In this document: positions 35,599-46,569 of the stretch, one piece after another | Position numbering within the stretch: position 1 is the stretch's first letter | Layout of the letters: the number at the start of each line of letters is the position of its first letter | From: Corynebacterium stercoris | Lineage (GTDB): Bacteria; Actinomycetota; Actinomycetes; Mycobacteriales; Mycobacteriaceae | Reading direction: 5' to 3' | Length of the DNA stretch: 64,000 bases | Assembly (NCBI RefSeq): GCF_024160105.1 | Contig: NZ_JAMFTQ010000001.1 | Coordinates: 62,001-126,000, forward strand | Translations under genes and position numbers: made by a program | Notes under the pieces: model-generated | What the model was told of the DNA's origin: nothing | The model's input: only the letters and a program-made list of their open reading frames with translations | The model's database searches: none

Positions 35599-36264
35599 CT
35601 ACGCCAGGGTGCGCACCCAGTTTCCCAGCAGCGCCAGGCCCGCGTCGCCGGACTTCTCGGGGTGGAATTGCGTGGCCCACAACGGGCCATTCTCCACAGC
35701 CGCAATGAACCTGCTCGGCCCGTGCTCGGCCCAGGCGATGCGCGGGTACTCGATGTACTCGTCGGCCTCCAGCGGAAACTCGCGCACGCCGTAGGAGTGC
35801 ACAAAGTAGAAACGTGTATCGGCGTCGAGCCCCGAAAACATCGCGCTGCCCTCGGGGATCTCGAGCGTGTTCCAGCCCATGTGCGGCAGCACCGGGGCTT
35901 CGAGCTTTTCGACGGTACCGGGCCACTCCCCCAGCCCCTGCGCATCCACCCCGTGCTCCACACCGCGCTCGAACATCACCTGCATGCCAACGCAGATGCC
36001 CAGCACCGGGCGACCGCCCGCGAGGCGCTGGCCCACGATGCGCGGCGCCTGTACCGCATTCAGGCCGCGCATGCAGGCGGCGAACGCGCCCACCCCGGGC
36101 ACGACCAAGCCGTCAGCTTCCACCGCGACATGCGGGTCCTGGGTGACTTCCACGTGCGCGCCGACGTGCTCCAAGGCGCGCTGGGCGGAGCGGATGTTGC
36201 CTGCGCCGTAGTCGAGGAGCGCGACGCGCGGGAGGCGTCCGGCGGCGGAAGATGCAGCTGTCAT
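35599..36264 (-). CDS. hisH: Imidazole glycerol phosphate synthase glutaminase subunit HisH
   Basis: 221 residues; class I glutamine amidotransferase supplying ammonia to HisF. Catalytic Cys91 is in [10 protein letters not shown] and His201-Glu203 in [26 protein letters not shown] and [11 protein letters not shown] are typical N-terminal segments. The open frame continues far upstream, but the ATG at 36264 gives the family length and follows the MFS stop by 11 bases. It is followed by hisA. Confidence 0.96.
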   Translation of the reverse strand: MTAASSAAGRLPRVALLDYGAGNIRSAQRALEHVGAHVEVTQDPHVAVEADGLVVPGVGAFAACMRGLNAVQAPRIVGQRLAGGRPVLGICVGMQVMFERGVEHGVDAQGLGEWPGTVEKLEAPVLPHMGWNTLEIPEGSAMFSGLDADTRFYFVHSYGVREFPLEADEYIEYPRIAWAEHGPSRFIAAVENGPLWATQFHPEKSGDAGLALLGNWVRTLA

Positions 36265-36275
36265 GCTGCGAGAGT

Positions 36276-37619
36276 TTAGCGCCCCGGGCGCGGCGGCCTC
36301 GCGGCGCGCTCCCCCGCCTTGTAGCGGCGCGGCGGCTGGACGGACTTCAGGCGCACGGCGAGGTTGTTCACTTCCACCACGCGGTGGCGGCCGAGCTGGC
36401 GGTCCAGCAGCGTCACCCCAAGGCCGAGGAGGATGACACCGCTGGCGAGGCCGAACATCGGCGCGAACGCCATCGTGGTCAGCACCATGCCGTAGAACGT
36501 GGAGCCGATGCCGGTGCCGCCGTCGAAGGCGATGTTCCAGATTGCCGAAGCCTGGGAGGCCCTGTTGCGGGGCAGGCGGTAGAACATCAGCGTCAGCGAC
36601 TCGTTCTGCGCTGCGCCGAAGCCCGCGCCGTAGAAGAACACGGCGATGACCATGGTCCACACCGGCAGCTGCAGCGCCAGGATCACGGCCATCATGAGCA
36701 CGCCCACCGCGGCGCACACCTGGAACGGGATGAGGACGGTGCCGGGCTGGCCCTTGCGGTCCATGACCCGGCCCGCGTAGTAGCGGGAGATCATTACCGC
36801 CAGGTTGAGCACGCCGAGCATCACGCCGCCGAGTGCGGCGCCGCGCACCGGATCCAACTCGCGCATGGATGCCGGCAGGAAGTTCGTGATCGCGCCGTAC
36901 GCGGTAGTGACAAACATGAGCGCCAGTGCGGGCACCAGCACGAGGTGCCAGGTGGGCACGTGCACCGCGTTCGCGGCCTGCGGCTCCGCCTCCGGCGGCG
37001 GGATGGACGGGATGAGCAAGGATGCGACGAGCGCGATCAAGCCGACACCGGCACCGATCGCGTACACGGCGTTGTAGCCCAGCACATCCACTAGCGCGAG
37101 GCCCAGCGGCAGCGCCACCATCTGCGCGGCGCCGACGACGAGGCCGAGTGCGCCGGTCGCCCGGCCCAATAGGCGCAGCGGGACGAGCTCGGCGATGATC
37201 GCGGCCTCCGCCACCGAGAGCGCGCCGAAACCGACGCCGCGGATGGCGCTGACGGTGAGCAGTACGGTCTGGTCCATGCCCAGCATGTAGCCGAACGCGG
37301 GCGCGCCGAGCAGCAGCGAGGACACTGCCATAACGCGGCGGTAGCCCACGGTGCGCAACAGCCACGGGGTGAAGATTTGGGTGAGCACGGTGGCGAGCAT
37401 GAACACGCCGGTGCTCAGTCCGGCGAGGGTCTCGGAATGCCCGGCATCGAGCACGGCGGTGGGGACCACCGGCAGCAGCATCGCCCACGCGCCGAAGGCG
37501 GCTCCGACGGCGACGAGCACGGGCAGCAACCCGCGGGCCCGCCAAGGGTTGGTCAGCGCCTCAACCTCGCTGCTCGTCAGCGGCGCCCGGGAACGTGTGA
37601 TCCACCGTGCTCCTGCCAT
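36276..37619 (-). CDS. MFS transporter in the his cluster
   Basis: 447 residues with about twelve membrane segments of the major facilitator superfamily. The N-terminal half has the pattern [11 protein letters not shown] between segments 2 and 3 and the second half has [11 protein letters not shown] at the equivalent loop. A membrane protein occupies this place between hisB and hisH in C. glutamicum too. It could export an amino acid, a pathway intermediate or a drug; no substrate motif is visible. It lies 27 bases after hisB and 11 before hisH, so it is surely cotranscribed. Confidence 0.88.
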   Translation of the reverse strand: MAGARWITRSRAPLTSSEVEALTNPWRARGLLPVLVAVGAAFGAWAMLLPVVPTAVLDAGHSETLAGLSTGVFMLATVLTQIFTPWLLRTVGYRRVMAVSSLLLGAPAFGYMLGMDQTVLLTVSAIRGVGFGALSVAEAAIIAELVPLRLLGRATGALGLVVGAAQMVALPLGLALVDVLGYNAVYAIGAGVGLIALVASLLIPSIPPPEAEPQAANAVHVPTWHLVLVPALALMFVTTAYGAITNFLPASMRELDPVRGAALGGVMLGVLNLAVMISRYYAGRVMDRKGQPGTVLIPFQVCAAVGVLMMAVILALQLPVWTMVIAVFFYGAGFGAAQNESLTLMFYRLPRNRASQASAIWNIAFDGGTGIGSTFYGMVLTTMAFAPMFGLASGVILLGLGVTLLDRQLGRHRVVEVNNLAVRLKSVQPPRRYKAGERAARPPRPGR

Positions 37620-37646
37620 ACGTGCGTCGTACCTCCCTCGTCGTGT

Positions 37647-39372
<1,726 letters not shown>

Positions 39373-40692
39373 TTATGCTTCCGTCTCGCCTGCGAAGCGC
39401 GCGGCGATGGATTCGCCGTGGGCTGGCAGCTGCTCATCGTCGGCAAGCGCGATGATGTGCTCGCTGATCTCCCCCAGCGCGGCCTTGTCGTACTCGATGA
39501 AGTTCACCGGCTTGAGGAAGGTGTGGGTGGATAACCCCGCGTTAAACCGGGCGGTGCCGGATGTCGGCAGCACGTGGTTCGAGCCCGCCGCGTAGTCACC
39601 GAGCGGCACCGGCGAGTACGGGCCCACGAAGATCGCGCCCGCGTTCGTGATTCGCGCCGCCACGTCCGCGGCGTTCGCAGTGTGGATTTCAAGATGCTCC
39701 GCGGCGTAGGCGTTCGCGACGGCGATGGCGGCCTCCAGATCGTCGACAAGCACGATGCCCGACTGCGACCCGCCGAGCGCAGAGGCGGCGCGCTCCGCGT
39801 TCAGCGTCCCCGCCGCCCGCTTCTCGACGATCGCGTCCACCGCGCCCGCAAGCTCCTCCGAGTCGGTGATGAGCACGCTCGCCGCCTGCTCGTCGTGCTC
39901 GGCCTGGGAGATGAGGTCGACAGCCACGTAGTCGGCGTCGGCGTCCTTATCGGCGATGATCGCGATCTCGCTCGGGCCGGCCTCCGCGTCGATGCCCACC
40001 ACGCCGTTGACCAGGCGCTTCGCCGCAGCGACAAAGATGTTGCCGGGGCCGGTGACCATGTCCACCGGTTCAAGGCCCGCCGTGTCGTCGCCGTAGGCCA
40101 TGAGCGCCACAGCCTGCGCGCCGCCGACCGCCCACACCTCGTCGACGCCGAGGAGCGCGCACGCCGCCAGGATCGTCGGGTGCGGCCAGCCGCCGAAGTC
40201 GGTCTGCGGCGGGGTGCACACCACCATCGAAGACGCTCCCGCCTCCTGCGCCGGGATCACGTTCATGAGCACGCTGGAGGGGTACACCGCCTTGCCGCCC
40301 GGCACGTACAGGCCGACACGGGCGACAGGGATGAAGCGCTCCGTCACAGTCGCGCCCGGTGCGAGCGTGGTCGTGTGCTCCGCGGGTTTCTGGTCGGCGT
40401 GCACAGCGCGGATGCGGTCGATCGCCGCTTCCAGCGCCTCGCGCAGACGCGGCGCCAAGCTGGCCTCCGCCTCCGCGATCACCTCGGCGGGCACGCGTAC
40501 CGACGCTGGCACGATGCCGTCAAAACGCTCACCGTACTCCAGCGCTTTCGCCGCGCCGCCCTCGTGCACAGCCTCGACGATCGGGGCCACAGTGGGCAGC
40601 ACGCTGGCGACGTCGACACCGCCGCGGGGCAGCACCCGGCGAAGTTCAGCAGTGGACGGGGTTTGCCCCCGCAGATCCGTCAAGTGCAGCAT
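39373..40692 (-). CDS. hisD: Histidinol dehydrogenase
   Basis: 439 residues; oxidises histidinol to histidine in two NAD+ steps using zinc. Segments include [59 protein letters not shown], and the C-terminal [17 protein letters not shown]. The ATG follows a GGGAGG site. It is the first his gene of the cluster, 54 bases after the DUF2567-like gene. In C. glutamicum a long regulatory leader precedes hisD; here only 54 non-coding bases are available. One dispersed 11-base word lies at 39438-39448. Confidence 0.97.
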   Translation of the reverse strand: MLHLTDLRGQTPSTAELRRVLPRGGVDVASVLPTVAPIVEAVHEGGAAKALEYGERFDGIVPASVRVPAEVIAEAEASLAPRLREALEAAIDRIRAVHADQKPAEHTTTLAPGATVTERFIPVARVGLYVPGGKAVYPSSVLMNVIPAQEAGASSMVVCTPPQTDFGGWPHPTILAACALLGVDEVWAVGGAQAVALMAYGDDTAGLEPVDMVTGPGNIFVAAAKRLVNGVVGIDAEAGPSEIAIIADKDADADYVAVDLISQAEHDEQAASVLITDSEELAGAVDAIVEKRAAGTLNAERAASALGGSQSGIVLVDDLEAAIAVANAYAAEHLEIHTANAADVAARITNAGAIFVGPYSPVPLGDYAAGSNHVLPTSGTARFNAGLSTHTFLKPVNFIEYDKAALGEISEHIIALADDEQLPAHGESIAARFAGETEA

Positions 40693-40746
40693 GTGAAGCC
40701 TCCCGCAGCAGGTGGGCGTGATTGGTGGGACGTTACCCGCTCTAGT

Positions 40747-41322
40747 TTAGGCCCCCAGTGCAGGCGCTTCGGATCGGGCCTCCACCCGCGCCTGCTCGCG
40801 GGTGAGCCGGGTCAGTTCGAAGAAATTCGCCATCCAGAACATCGCCGCCGCCACCAGCGGGGCGACGAGGAGCGCCACGTGGGGTTCCACCGAGGGGGCC
40901 AGCGCGAACGGCTCAGTTGTCGGTGTCTCGCTGTGCGATGGCACCGGGTAGAGGGCGCGAACGGTCATCTCGCCGACCGCGAACGTCGTCAAGCTTGTGG
41001 CCCCGGCGACCAGGATGAGCCAGACGAGCTCGCTGAATCCGCCCGCAACCTCGCCTTTGCGAGTCTGCAGGAGGGCAACCGCGGCCAAGATCATGCCCAG
41101 GACAGCGGTGATTATCGCGAGCCAGCCGATCGCGGCAAAATCCGCGCTCGGCGCGCTTGCCGCAGGGTCAACTACCGCGGCCCCGTCCTGAAAGGAGACG
41201 GTATAGGTGGGGCGCACGAAGCCCCACGCCACGCCGCCGATCAGTCCCAGGATGAGACCACCAGCCAAAAGCCCCGCACCCGCGCCGAACGCGCGCGGGT
41301 AACGGGGCGCCTCAGATGCCAT
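40747..41322 (-). CDS. DUF2567-like membrane protein
   Basis: 191 residues with four hydrophobic segments (about 12-34, 65-85, 98-120 and 145-165) and a short extracytoplasmic loop after the first (RPTYTVSFQDGAAVVDP). It resembles the actinobacterial DUF2567 family, function unknown. The ATG overlaps the stop of the lipoprotein gene by one base (TAATG), so the two are translated together. It precedes hisD by 54 bases and may be in the same transcript. Confidence 0.75.
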   Translation of the reverse strand: MASEAPRYPRAFGAGAGLLAGGLILGLIGGVAWGFVRPTYTVSFQDGAAVVDPAASAPSADFAAIGWLAIITAVLGMILAAVALLQTRKGEVAGGFSELVWLILVAGATSLTTFAVGEMTVRALYPVPSHSETPTTEPFALAPSVEPHVALLVAPLVAAAMFWMANFFELTRLTREQARVEARSEAPALGA

Positions 41323-42086
41323 TAGCCGTTGCAGACCTTCCAGCGGCCGTCTTCCTTGGCGAAGAGCTGGACCTGGGACGCGTTGCCCTCGGAGTTCGAG
41401 GTGGACACCGTAGCGGACGCGCGGTTGCCGTCGATGCGCACGTCGGTGACCTTCACGTCGGTCTTCGGGATGTTGATGGTGCCGCCCTGCGCCTCCTGGG
41501 CGCGCATCATCTGCTCAACCATGTCGAGGGTGAGGCCTTGGCGCTCGAACTCCTCCAGCGCCGGCTCGCGCACGGCTGCGCAGGAGTTGTCCAGGATGGT
41601 GCGGGTCCAGGTGGCGAAGGAATCCGGGTTGGTCACCTTGCGCACCACGTCCTCCATCTGCTTGCGGTCAGCCTCAGAACCGGCCTGGCCGTTCGCGATC
41701 GGCTCGTACGTCGGCACCTCGACTTGGCCGTTCTCGAAAGGGTTCGCAATCGTCGGCACCGCCGCGGCACCCGCGTTGTTGCCGCTGTTGTTCGCCTTGG
41801 TGGTGGTCTTCGGCTTCGCGGAGGAGGAAGCAGCCGGCTCCTTCTTGTCCTTGTCCTTAGCCGTATTCTCCTCGGTGGTCTCCGCGTCGGAGGCCTCGTT
41901 CTCCACTGCCTCGGTAGCCTCGCCAGCAGCTTCCTCAGCGGTCGCAGCGCCCGGAGCGGTTGCGGCCGTAGACAGGCCGCCGCTTGCGGTCTCCTGCTTC
42001 TCGCCGCACGCGCTCAGCGAGAAGGTGAGCGCAAGCGCGGTCACCGCTGCCGCAGCAGCCTTCATCGGAGTGGTGGTAAGCGTCAC
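41322..42086 (-). CDS. Putative lipoprotein
   Basis: 254 residues. The signal sequence MTLTTTPMKAAAAAVTALAL ends in the lipobox LSAC with Cys27. A long Ala/Glu/Ser/Lys-rich linker (about 28-110) is followed by a folded C-terminal domain ending in a conserved-looking GRWKVCNG. No family recognised; the end resembles small secreted proteins that pair a strand-rich domain with a terminal cysteine. The start is GTG at 42086 after GAGGAG, which lies in the base of a large mRNA hairpin (see the leader at 42097). It would be lipidated by the Lgt encoded in this window. Confidence 0.8.
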   Translation of the reverse strand: MTLTTTPMKAAAAAVTALALTFSLSACGEKQETASGGLSTAATAPGAATAEEAAGEATEAVENEASDAETTEENTAKDKDKKEPAASSSAKPKTTTKANNSGNNAGAAAVPTIANPFENGQVEVPTYEPIANGQAGSEADRKQMEDVVRKVTNPDSFATWTRTILDNSCAAVREPALEEFERQGLTLDMVEQMMRAQEAQGGTINIPKTDVKVTDVRIDGNRASATVSTSNSEGNASQVQLFAKEDGRWKVCNG

Positions 42087-42096
42087 GAATATCTCT

Positions 42097-42173
42097 CCTC
42101 AAATAAGCCCGGGCCGCGTCTTGCCTCCGCGGCCCGGGCGTGGTCACTTGAGGTGAGCCGTGGCTCGACCTCA
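42097..42173 (-). promoter_or_regulatory. Structured mRNA leader with alternative hairpins before the lipoprotein gene
   Basis: Read on the minus strand, hairpin 1 (42173-42149) pairs TGAGGTCGAGCC with GGCTCACCTCA. Hairpin 2 (42153-42097) pairs CCTCAA with TTGAGG and encloses a perfect 12-base stem, GCCCGGGCCGCG with CGCGGCCCGGGC, followed by TTATTT. The CCTCA bases are shared, so the outer part of hairpin 2 and hairpin 1 exclude each other. The TTGAGG arm includes the AGG of the ribosome-binding site GAGGAG. This is the layout of an attenuator or translational switch; the ligand or trigger is unknown. Confidence 0.55.
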
Positions 42174-42191
42174 GGGAGTTGTACACCGGGC

Positions 42192-42197
42192 ATTCTA
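42192..42197 (-). promoter_or_regulatory. -10 box for the lipoprotein leader transcript
   Basis: TAGAAT on the minus strand would start a transcript near 42185, giving a leader of about 100 bases that contains both alternative hairpins. The -35 is weak. Confidence 0.45.
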
Positions 42198-42303
42198 ACA
42201 ACGCCAAGCTGGAGCTTGAGTACAGTCATCTTGCTAAAGGTCTGGAGGGTTTCTGTGAGGTCACCTGTAACCGAACCCGGCTCGCGCACAGGGAGCGGGG
42301 ACT

Positions 42304-42309
42304 ACAGTG
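42304..42309 (+). promoter_or_regulatory. -10 box, likely leaderless promoter of tetR
   Basis: TACAGT lies seven bases before the ATG at 42317, with no ribosome-binding site between. Confidence 0.5.
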
Positions 42310-42316
42310 AGGCCTC

Positions 42317-42904
42317 ATGCAACTGTCCCGCGAGGCAATCACCGCCGCCGCACTCGAGATCTTGGGCACCTACGGGCTTGCCGACGTCTCGATGCGCCGC
42401 CTCGCCACCACCCTCGGCGTCGCGCCCGGTGCACTGTACTGGCACATCGAGAACAAGCAGGAGCTGATCGCGTCGATGGCCGCGGCCATTGCCGCGCCCG
42501 TCGTGGAGAACCCACCCGCGGACCCGGAAGCACTCTGCGCCGCGCTCAGGCGGGCGGTGCTCGGGGTGCAGGACGGCGCGGAGGTGGTGGTTACCGCCAT
42601 CGGCCAGCCCGAGGCGCAGATCGGCGGCGCGCTGTCGGAGACGTTCACGCGGGTTGTTGCCGGCGTGGCCGGAAACCAAGCGTCGGCACGCGATGTGCGC
42701 GCCGCCGCGCACGGCCTCATTCACCTGACGCTGGGGGCCGCCGCGGTGCAGCAGTCCGGACGCCAGCTCGCACAGGCGACGGGTGAGGCTGGCGCTGCGG
42801 CGGGCGAGCGCGACGCAGCAGCGGAGCACGCGGCCGCGGTGCGGCTCATGCTGCGTGGCCTAGCTGCTCAACACGGTGATTCGCCCGCGGTGCACTACGA
42901 TTAG
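42317..42904 (+). CDS. TetR family transcriptional regulator
   Basis: 195 residues. The N-terminal helix-turn-helix domain spans about residues 3-50 (REAITAAALEILGTYGLADV, then RRLATTLGVAPGALYWHI), a typical TetR pattern. The C-terminal ligand domain is Ala-rich and not assignable. It stands directly before glgX, six bases apart, and divergent from the lipoprotein gene across a 230-base gap, so it may control itself, glgX or the lipoprotein. One dispersed 11-base word (42376-42386) encodes its GLADV. Confidence 0.9.
   Translation: MQLSREAITAAALEILGTYGLADVSMRRLATTLGVAPGALYWHIENKQELIASMAAAIAAPVVENPPADPEALCAALRRAVLGVQDGAEVVVTAIGQPEAQIGGALSETFTRVVAGVAGNQASARDVRAAAHGLIHLTLGAAAVQQSGRQLAQATGEAGAAAGERDAAAEHAAAVRLMLRGLAAQHGDSPAVHYD
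42896..42901 (+). promoter_or_regulatory. -10 box for glgX inside the tetR 3' end
   Basis: TACGAT overlaps the last codons of tetR and is followed by eight bases and the glgX ATG. It suggests leaderless transcription of glgX in addition to readthrough from tetR. Confidence 0.45.
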
Positions 42905-42909
42905 TCGGC

Positions 42910-45090
42910 ATGACTGAAACTACCAATCAGGACGCTGCGCAGGCGCCTGCGCCGGAGACGTGGCCGGGCTCTGCGTATCCCCTCGGCTCGACCTACGACG
43001 GTGCAGGCACCAACTTCGCCCTCTTCTCCGCTGTCGCCGAAAAGGTGGAACTGTGCCTTATTGACGAGGACGGCGCGGAGACCCGCGTCGAGCTCCAAGA
43101 AGTGGATAACTACGTCTGGCACGCCTACCTGCCTGGTGTTTCCCCCGGCCAGCGGTACGGCTACCGCGTGCACGGACCGTGGGACCCGCACAACGGCAAG
43201 CGCTGCGACGCCACCAAGCTGCTGGTAGACCCCTACGCACGTGCCTTCGACGGCGAGTTTGACCAGCACTCTTCCCTGTTCTCCTACGACATCCACGCGG
43301 CTGAGCCGGGCGAGGGCAGAAACGAGGAGGACTCGCTGGGCCACACCATGCTTTCCGTGGTGATCAACCCGTTCTTCGACTGGGGCGATGACCGTTCCCC
43401 GAACATCCCGGACGAGGAAGCGGTGATTTACGAGTGCCACGTGAAGGGCATGACGCAGCTGCACCCGGACATCCCGGAGAACCTGCGCGGCACCTATGCC
43501 GGCATGGCGCACCCCGCGATGATCGAGTACCTCTCCGACCTGGGCGTGACCTCCGTGGAGCTGTTGCCGGTGCACCAGTTCCTGCAGGATGACCGCCTCC
43601 GCGACCTGGGGCTGCGCAACTACTGGGGCTACAACACCTTCGGCTTCTTCGCGCCGGAGCACAACTATGCCTCCTCCGACAAGCCCGGTGACGCGGTGGC
43701 GGAGTTCAAGCAGATGGTGCGCGCCTACCACGAGGCGGGCATGGAGATCATCCTCGACGTGGTGTACAACCACACCGCCGAGGGCAACCACCTCGGCCCC
43801 ACCATCGCGTTCCGCGGCATCGACAACGAGGCCTACTACCGCCTCGTCGACGGCGACCGCTTCCACTACATGGACTACACCGGCACCGGCAACTCCTTCA
43901 ACGTGCGCGACCCGCACTCCCTGCAACTGATCATGGACTCGCTGCGCTACTGGGTCACCGAGATGCACGTCGACGGCTTCCGCTTCGACCTCGCCTCCAC
44001 CCTGGCGCGCGAGTTCTCCGACGTGGACCGCCTGGCCACCTTCTTCGACCTCGTCCAGCAGGACCCAGTCGTATCCCAGGTCAAGCTCATCGCCGAGCCG
44101 TGGGATGTGGGCGAGAACGGCTACCAGGTGGGCAACTTCCCGTCGCTGTGGAGCGAGTGGAACGGCAAATACCGCGACACCATGCGCGACTTCTGGCGCG
44201 GCGAGGCATCCACCCTCGGCGAGTTCGCCTCCCGCCTGACGGGTTCTTCTGACCTGTACCAGCACAACGGCCGCCGCCCGTCGGCATCCATCAACTTCAT
44301 CACCGCCCACGACGGCTTCACCCTCAACGACCTGGTCAGCTACAACGAGAAGCACAACGAGGCCAACGGCGAGGACAACCGCGACGGTGAGAGCCACAAC
44401 CGTTCCTGGAACTGCGGCGAGGAGGGCCCGACCGAGGACCCGAAGATCCAGCAACTGCGCGCCCAGCAGCGCCGCAACTTCCTGACCACCCTGCTGCTGT
44501 CCCAGGGCACCCCGATGATTGCCCACGGCGATGAGTTCGCCCGCACCCAGGGCGGCAACAACAACGTCTACTGCCAGGACAACGAAATCGCCTGGATGGA
44601 CTGGGATCGCCTGGAAGAAGCGCAGGACCTGCACGACTTCACCAAGCGCCTCATCGCAATCCGCAAGAAGCACCCGGTGTTCCGCCGCCGCCGCTTCCTC
44701 TCCGGCGGCGCGCTCGGCGAGGACGTGGTGGATCGCGAGATCGCCTGGCTGGTCCCGGACGGCCAGCTCATGACCCAGTCCGACTGGGACTACGCCTTCG
44801 GCAAGGCCCTGATGGTGTACCTCAACGGCGACGCCATCACCGAGGAGGACCGCCGCGGACGCAAGGTCAGCGACGATTCCTTCGTCCTGATGTTCAACGC
44901 CCACTTCGAGGACATCGAGTTCACCGTGCCGCCGCAGCAGTTCGGCGGCAGCTGGGAGATCATCGTCGACACCACCGAACCCCTCGGCTACCCGATGGAG
45001 AAGGCGGTGCTCTCCGCCGGCGACACCATCACCGTGGCAGCTCGCTCGACCGCTGTGCTGAAGCAGGTTGAGCCGCCGGTCCGCGACTAA
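42910..45090 (+). CDS. glgX: Glycogen debranching enzyme GlgX
   Basis: 726 residues; GH13 isoamylase that removes the short alpha-1,6 branches left by phosphorylase. It has an N-terminal CBM48-like domain (about 15-130, starting near YPLGSTYDGAGTNFALFS), then the catalytic barrel with DVVYNHTAEGNH, the nucleophile region MHVDGFRFDLAS, the acid LIAEPWDVG, and ITAHDGFTLNDLV. Length is typical. It is preceded by a TetR gene and followed by an exonuclease gene; the glycogen function is shared with glgP. Confidence 0.96.
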   Translation: MTETTNQDAAQAPAPETWPGSAYPLGSTYDGAGTNFALFSAVAEKVELCLIDEDGAETRVELQEVDNYVWHAYLPGVSPGQRYGYRVHGPWDPHNGKRCDATKLLVDPYARAFDGEFDQHSSLFSYDIHAAEPGEGRNEEDSLGHTMLSVVINPFFDWGDDRSPNIPDEEAVIYECHVKGMTQLHPDIPENLRGTYAGMAHPAMIEYLSDLGVTSVELLPVHQFLQDDRLRDLGLRNYWGYNTFGFFAPEHNYASSDKPGDAVAEFKQMVRAYHEAGMEIILDVVYNHTAEGNHLGPTIAFRGIDNEAYYRLVDGDRFHYMDYTGTGNSFNVRDPHSLQLIMDSLRYWVTEMHVDGFRFDLASTLAREFSDVDRLATFFDLVQQDPVVSQVKLIAEPWDVGENGYQVGNFPSLWSEWNGKYRDTMRDFWRGEASTLGEFASRLTGSSDLYQHNGRRPSASINFITAHDGFTLNDLVSYNEKHNEANGEDNRDGESHNRSWNCGEEGPTEDPKIQQLRAQQRRNFLTTLLLSQGTPMIAHGDEFARTQGGNNNVYCQDNEIAWMDWDRLEEAQDLHDFTKRLIAIRKKHPVFRRRRFLSGGALGEDVVDREIAWLVPDGQLMTQSDWDYAFGKALMVYLNGDAITEEDRRGRKVSDDSFVLMFNAHFEDIEFTVPPQQFGGSWEIIVDTTEPLGYPMEKAVLSAGDTITVAARSTAVLKQVEPPVRD

Positions 45091-45118
45091 CCCTGAACAA
45101 GAAAAGGAGCTCCTCGAC

Positions 45119-46513
45119 GTGATCTCAGCGCACGGTGCCACCATCACGGTGACCAACGATGCGGTGACCATCAGCCCGACCCCGCTCGCCGCCTCGCTCA
45201 CCGGCGACGGCGAGCCCCGCACCATCCCAATCGACACGGTGCGCGGCGTGCACGTGACCGCCGGCGATGCGTGGAACGCGTCCTACGCGGACATCGACAC
45301 CGGCGACGGTACGGTGCGCATCAGCTTCGCGCCGGGCGACGGTGAGGGGCCGGGCGCGCTCGAGCAGCTCATTGCTGCCGCATCCCGCGGCGAGGGTCCC
45401 GCCGCCGAGCTTGTCGACGCCCACGCAGGCATTCCCGGCTTCAGCTTCGTCGCCCTCGACGTGGAGACCGCGAACCAGCAGTGGGGGTCGATCTGCCAGA
45501 TCGGCATGGTGAAGGTTGTCGACGGCGAGGAAATCGAGCGCGTGTCGTGGCTGTGCATGCCGCCGGCGGGCCTCGATGAATTCGACCCCTACAACGTGCG
45601 GATTCACGGCATCACCCGCGAGTCGGTCTCGGCATCGCCGAACGTCGGGGACCTCATCGAGGAACTGACCGCCTTCGTCGGCGATTTGCCGATGGTGGCG
45701 CACAACGCCCAGTTCGACGCGACCGCGCTGCGCAACGCCTGCGTTGCCACCGGCCGCGCCATCCCGCCCATCATGTTCGCCTGCACGTTGGCGCAGGCGC
45801 GCGCGACAAAGCTGGACGTGCTGAACCACCGCTTACCCACCCTCGCCGAATTCTTCGGTGTGGGGTTGGACAAGCACCACGACGCGGCCGCCGATGCCGC
45901 TGCGTGCGCCGGCATCATGGTGGGCCTCGCCCGCCGCGCCGCACACGAGGGCTCGTTGATGAGCTTCGTGCACAACACGGGCTTCGCGCTCGGCTCGATC
46001 GACGACGCACGCGTCACCCCGGTGCTGCGCGACCGTTCCGGCGCCACCCGCGCACTGCAGGCGAGCAGGGTTGCCGACGGCGGCATGCGGGCCGCCATCG
46101 ATGCGGTGACTGCGCCCCAGGGCTCGAACCAGGGCGGTCCGAGTGGCGACGCTGCCCCGGAAAAGCCGAAAACCCAGCGCCACAACCAGGCTCCGTGGCA
46201 GGCGGTTGCGACACCGGACGAGGTGCCGGAGGTCAACGCGGAGGCCGACCCCAACTCCCCGCTCTACGGCCAGAACGTCACCCTCACCGGGGATTTCGAG
46301 CCCTACGACAAGGGCGAACTGTGGTCCGGCATCGCGGAGCTCGGCGGCCAGGTGGGCAAGAACGTGACCAAGAAGACCACCATCCTGGTGGCCGGCGAGT
46401 GGGCGACGATGACGTCGAAGGAAAAGCGCGCACGGGAGCTGCAGGACAAGGGCCAGGACATTGAGATTTGGTCCGCCCAGCAGCTTTTCGATGCCCTCGG
46501 CATCTCGAGCTAG
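45119..46513 (+). CDS. DEDDh exonuclease with C-terminal BRCT domain
   Basis: 464 residues in three parts: an N-terminal domain of about 115 residues of unclear fold, a DnaQ-like exonuclease (about 120-285), and a BRCT domain (about 385-462: LYGQNVTLTGDFEPYDKGEL to the end). Exonuclease residues are visible in FVALDVETANQ (Asp, Glu), AHNAQFDATAL (Asp) and DKHHDAAADA (His, Asp). It may proofread or trim DNA ends during replication or repair. I start at GTG 45119, which follows AAGGAG; a TTG at 45068 would lie inside glgX. It follows glgX closely, probably by chance of packing. Confidence 0.85.
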   Translation: MISAHGATITVTNDAVTISPTPLAASLTGDGEPRTIPIDTVRGVHVTAGDAWNASYADIDTGDGTVRISFAPGDGEGPGALEQLIAAASRGEGPAAELVDAHAGIPGFSFVALDVETANQQWGSICQIGMVKVVDGEEIERVSWLCMPPAGLDEFDPYNVRIHGITRESVSASPNVGDLIEELTAFVGDLPMVAHNAQFDATALRNACVATGRAIPPIMFACTLAQARATKLDVLNHRLPTLAEFFGVGLDKHHDAAADAAACAGIMVGLARRAAHEGSLMSFVHNTGFALGSIDDARVTPVLRDRSGATRALQASRVADGGMRAAIDAVTAPQGSNQGGPSGDAAPEKPKTQRHNQAPWQAVATPDEVPEVNAEADPNSPLYGQNVTLTGDFEPYDKGELWSGIAELGGQVGKNVTKKTTILVAGEWATMTSKEKRARELQDKGQDIEIWSAQQLFDALGISS

Positions 46514-46569
46514 CGGCTGAATTTCCCCGTCGGAGGGAACCGAGGCGGTGTTCGGCGCGTCTAATACTT

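Noticed and set aside
35599..37545. A 648-residue HisH with a long N-terminal extension
   Set aside because: The extension is an out-of-frame reading of the MFS gene. The internal ATG at 36264 gives the normal 221-residue HisH.
40693..40746. Histidine T-box or long leader before hisD
   Set aside because: Only 54 non-coding bases lie before hisD and I see no T-box sequence or antiterminator pair.
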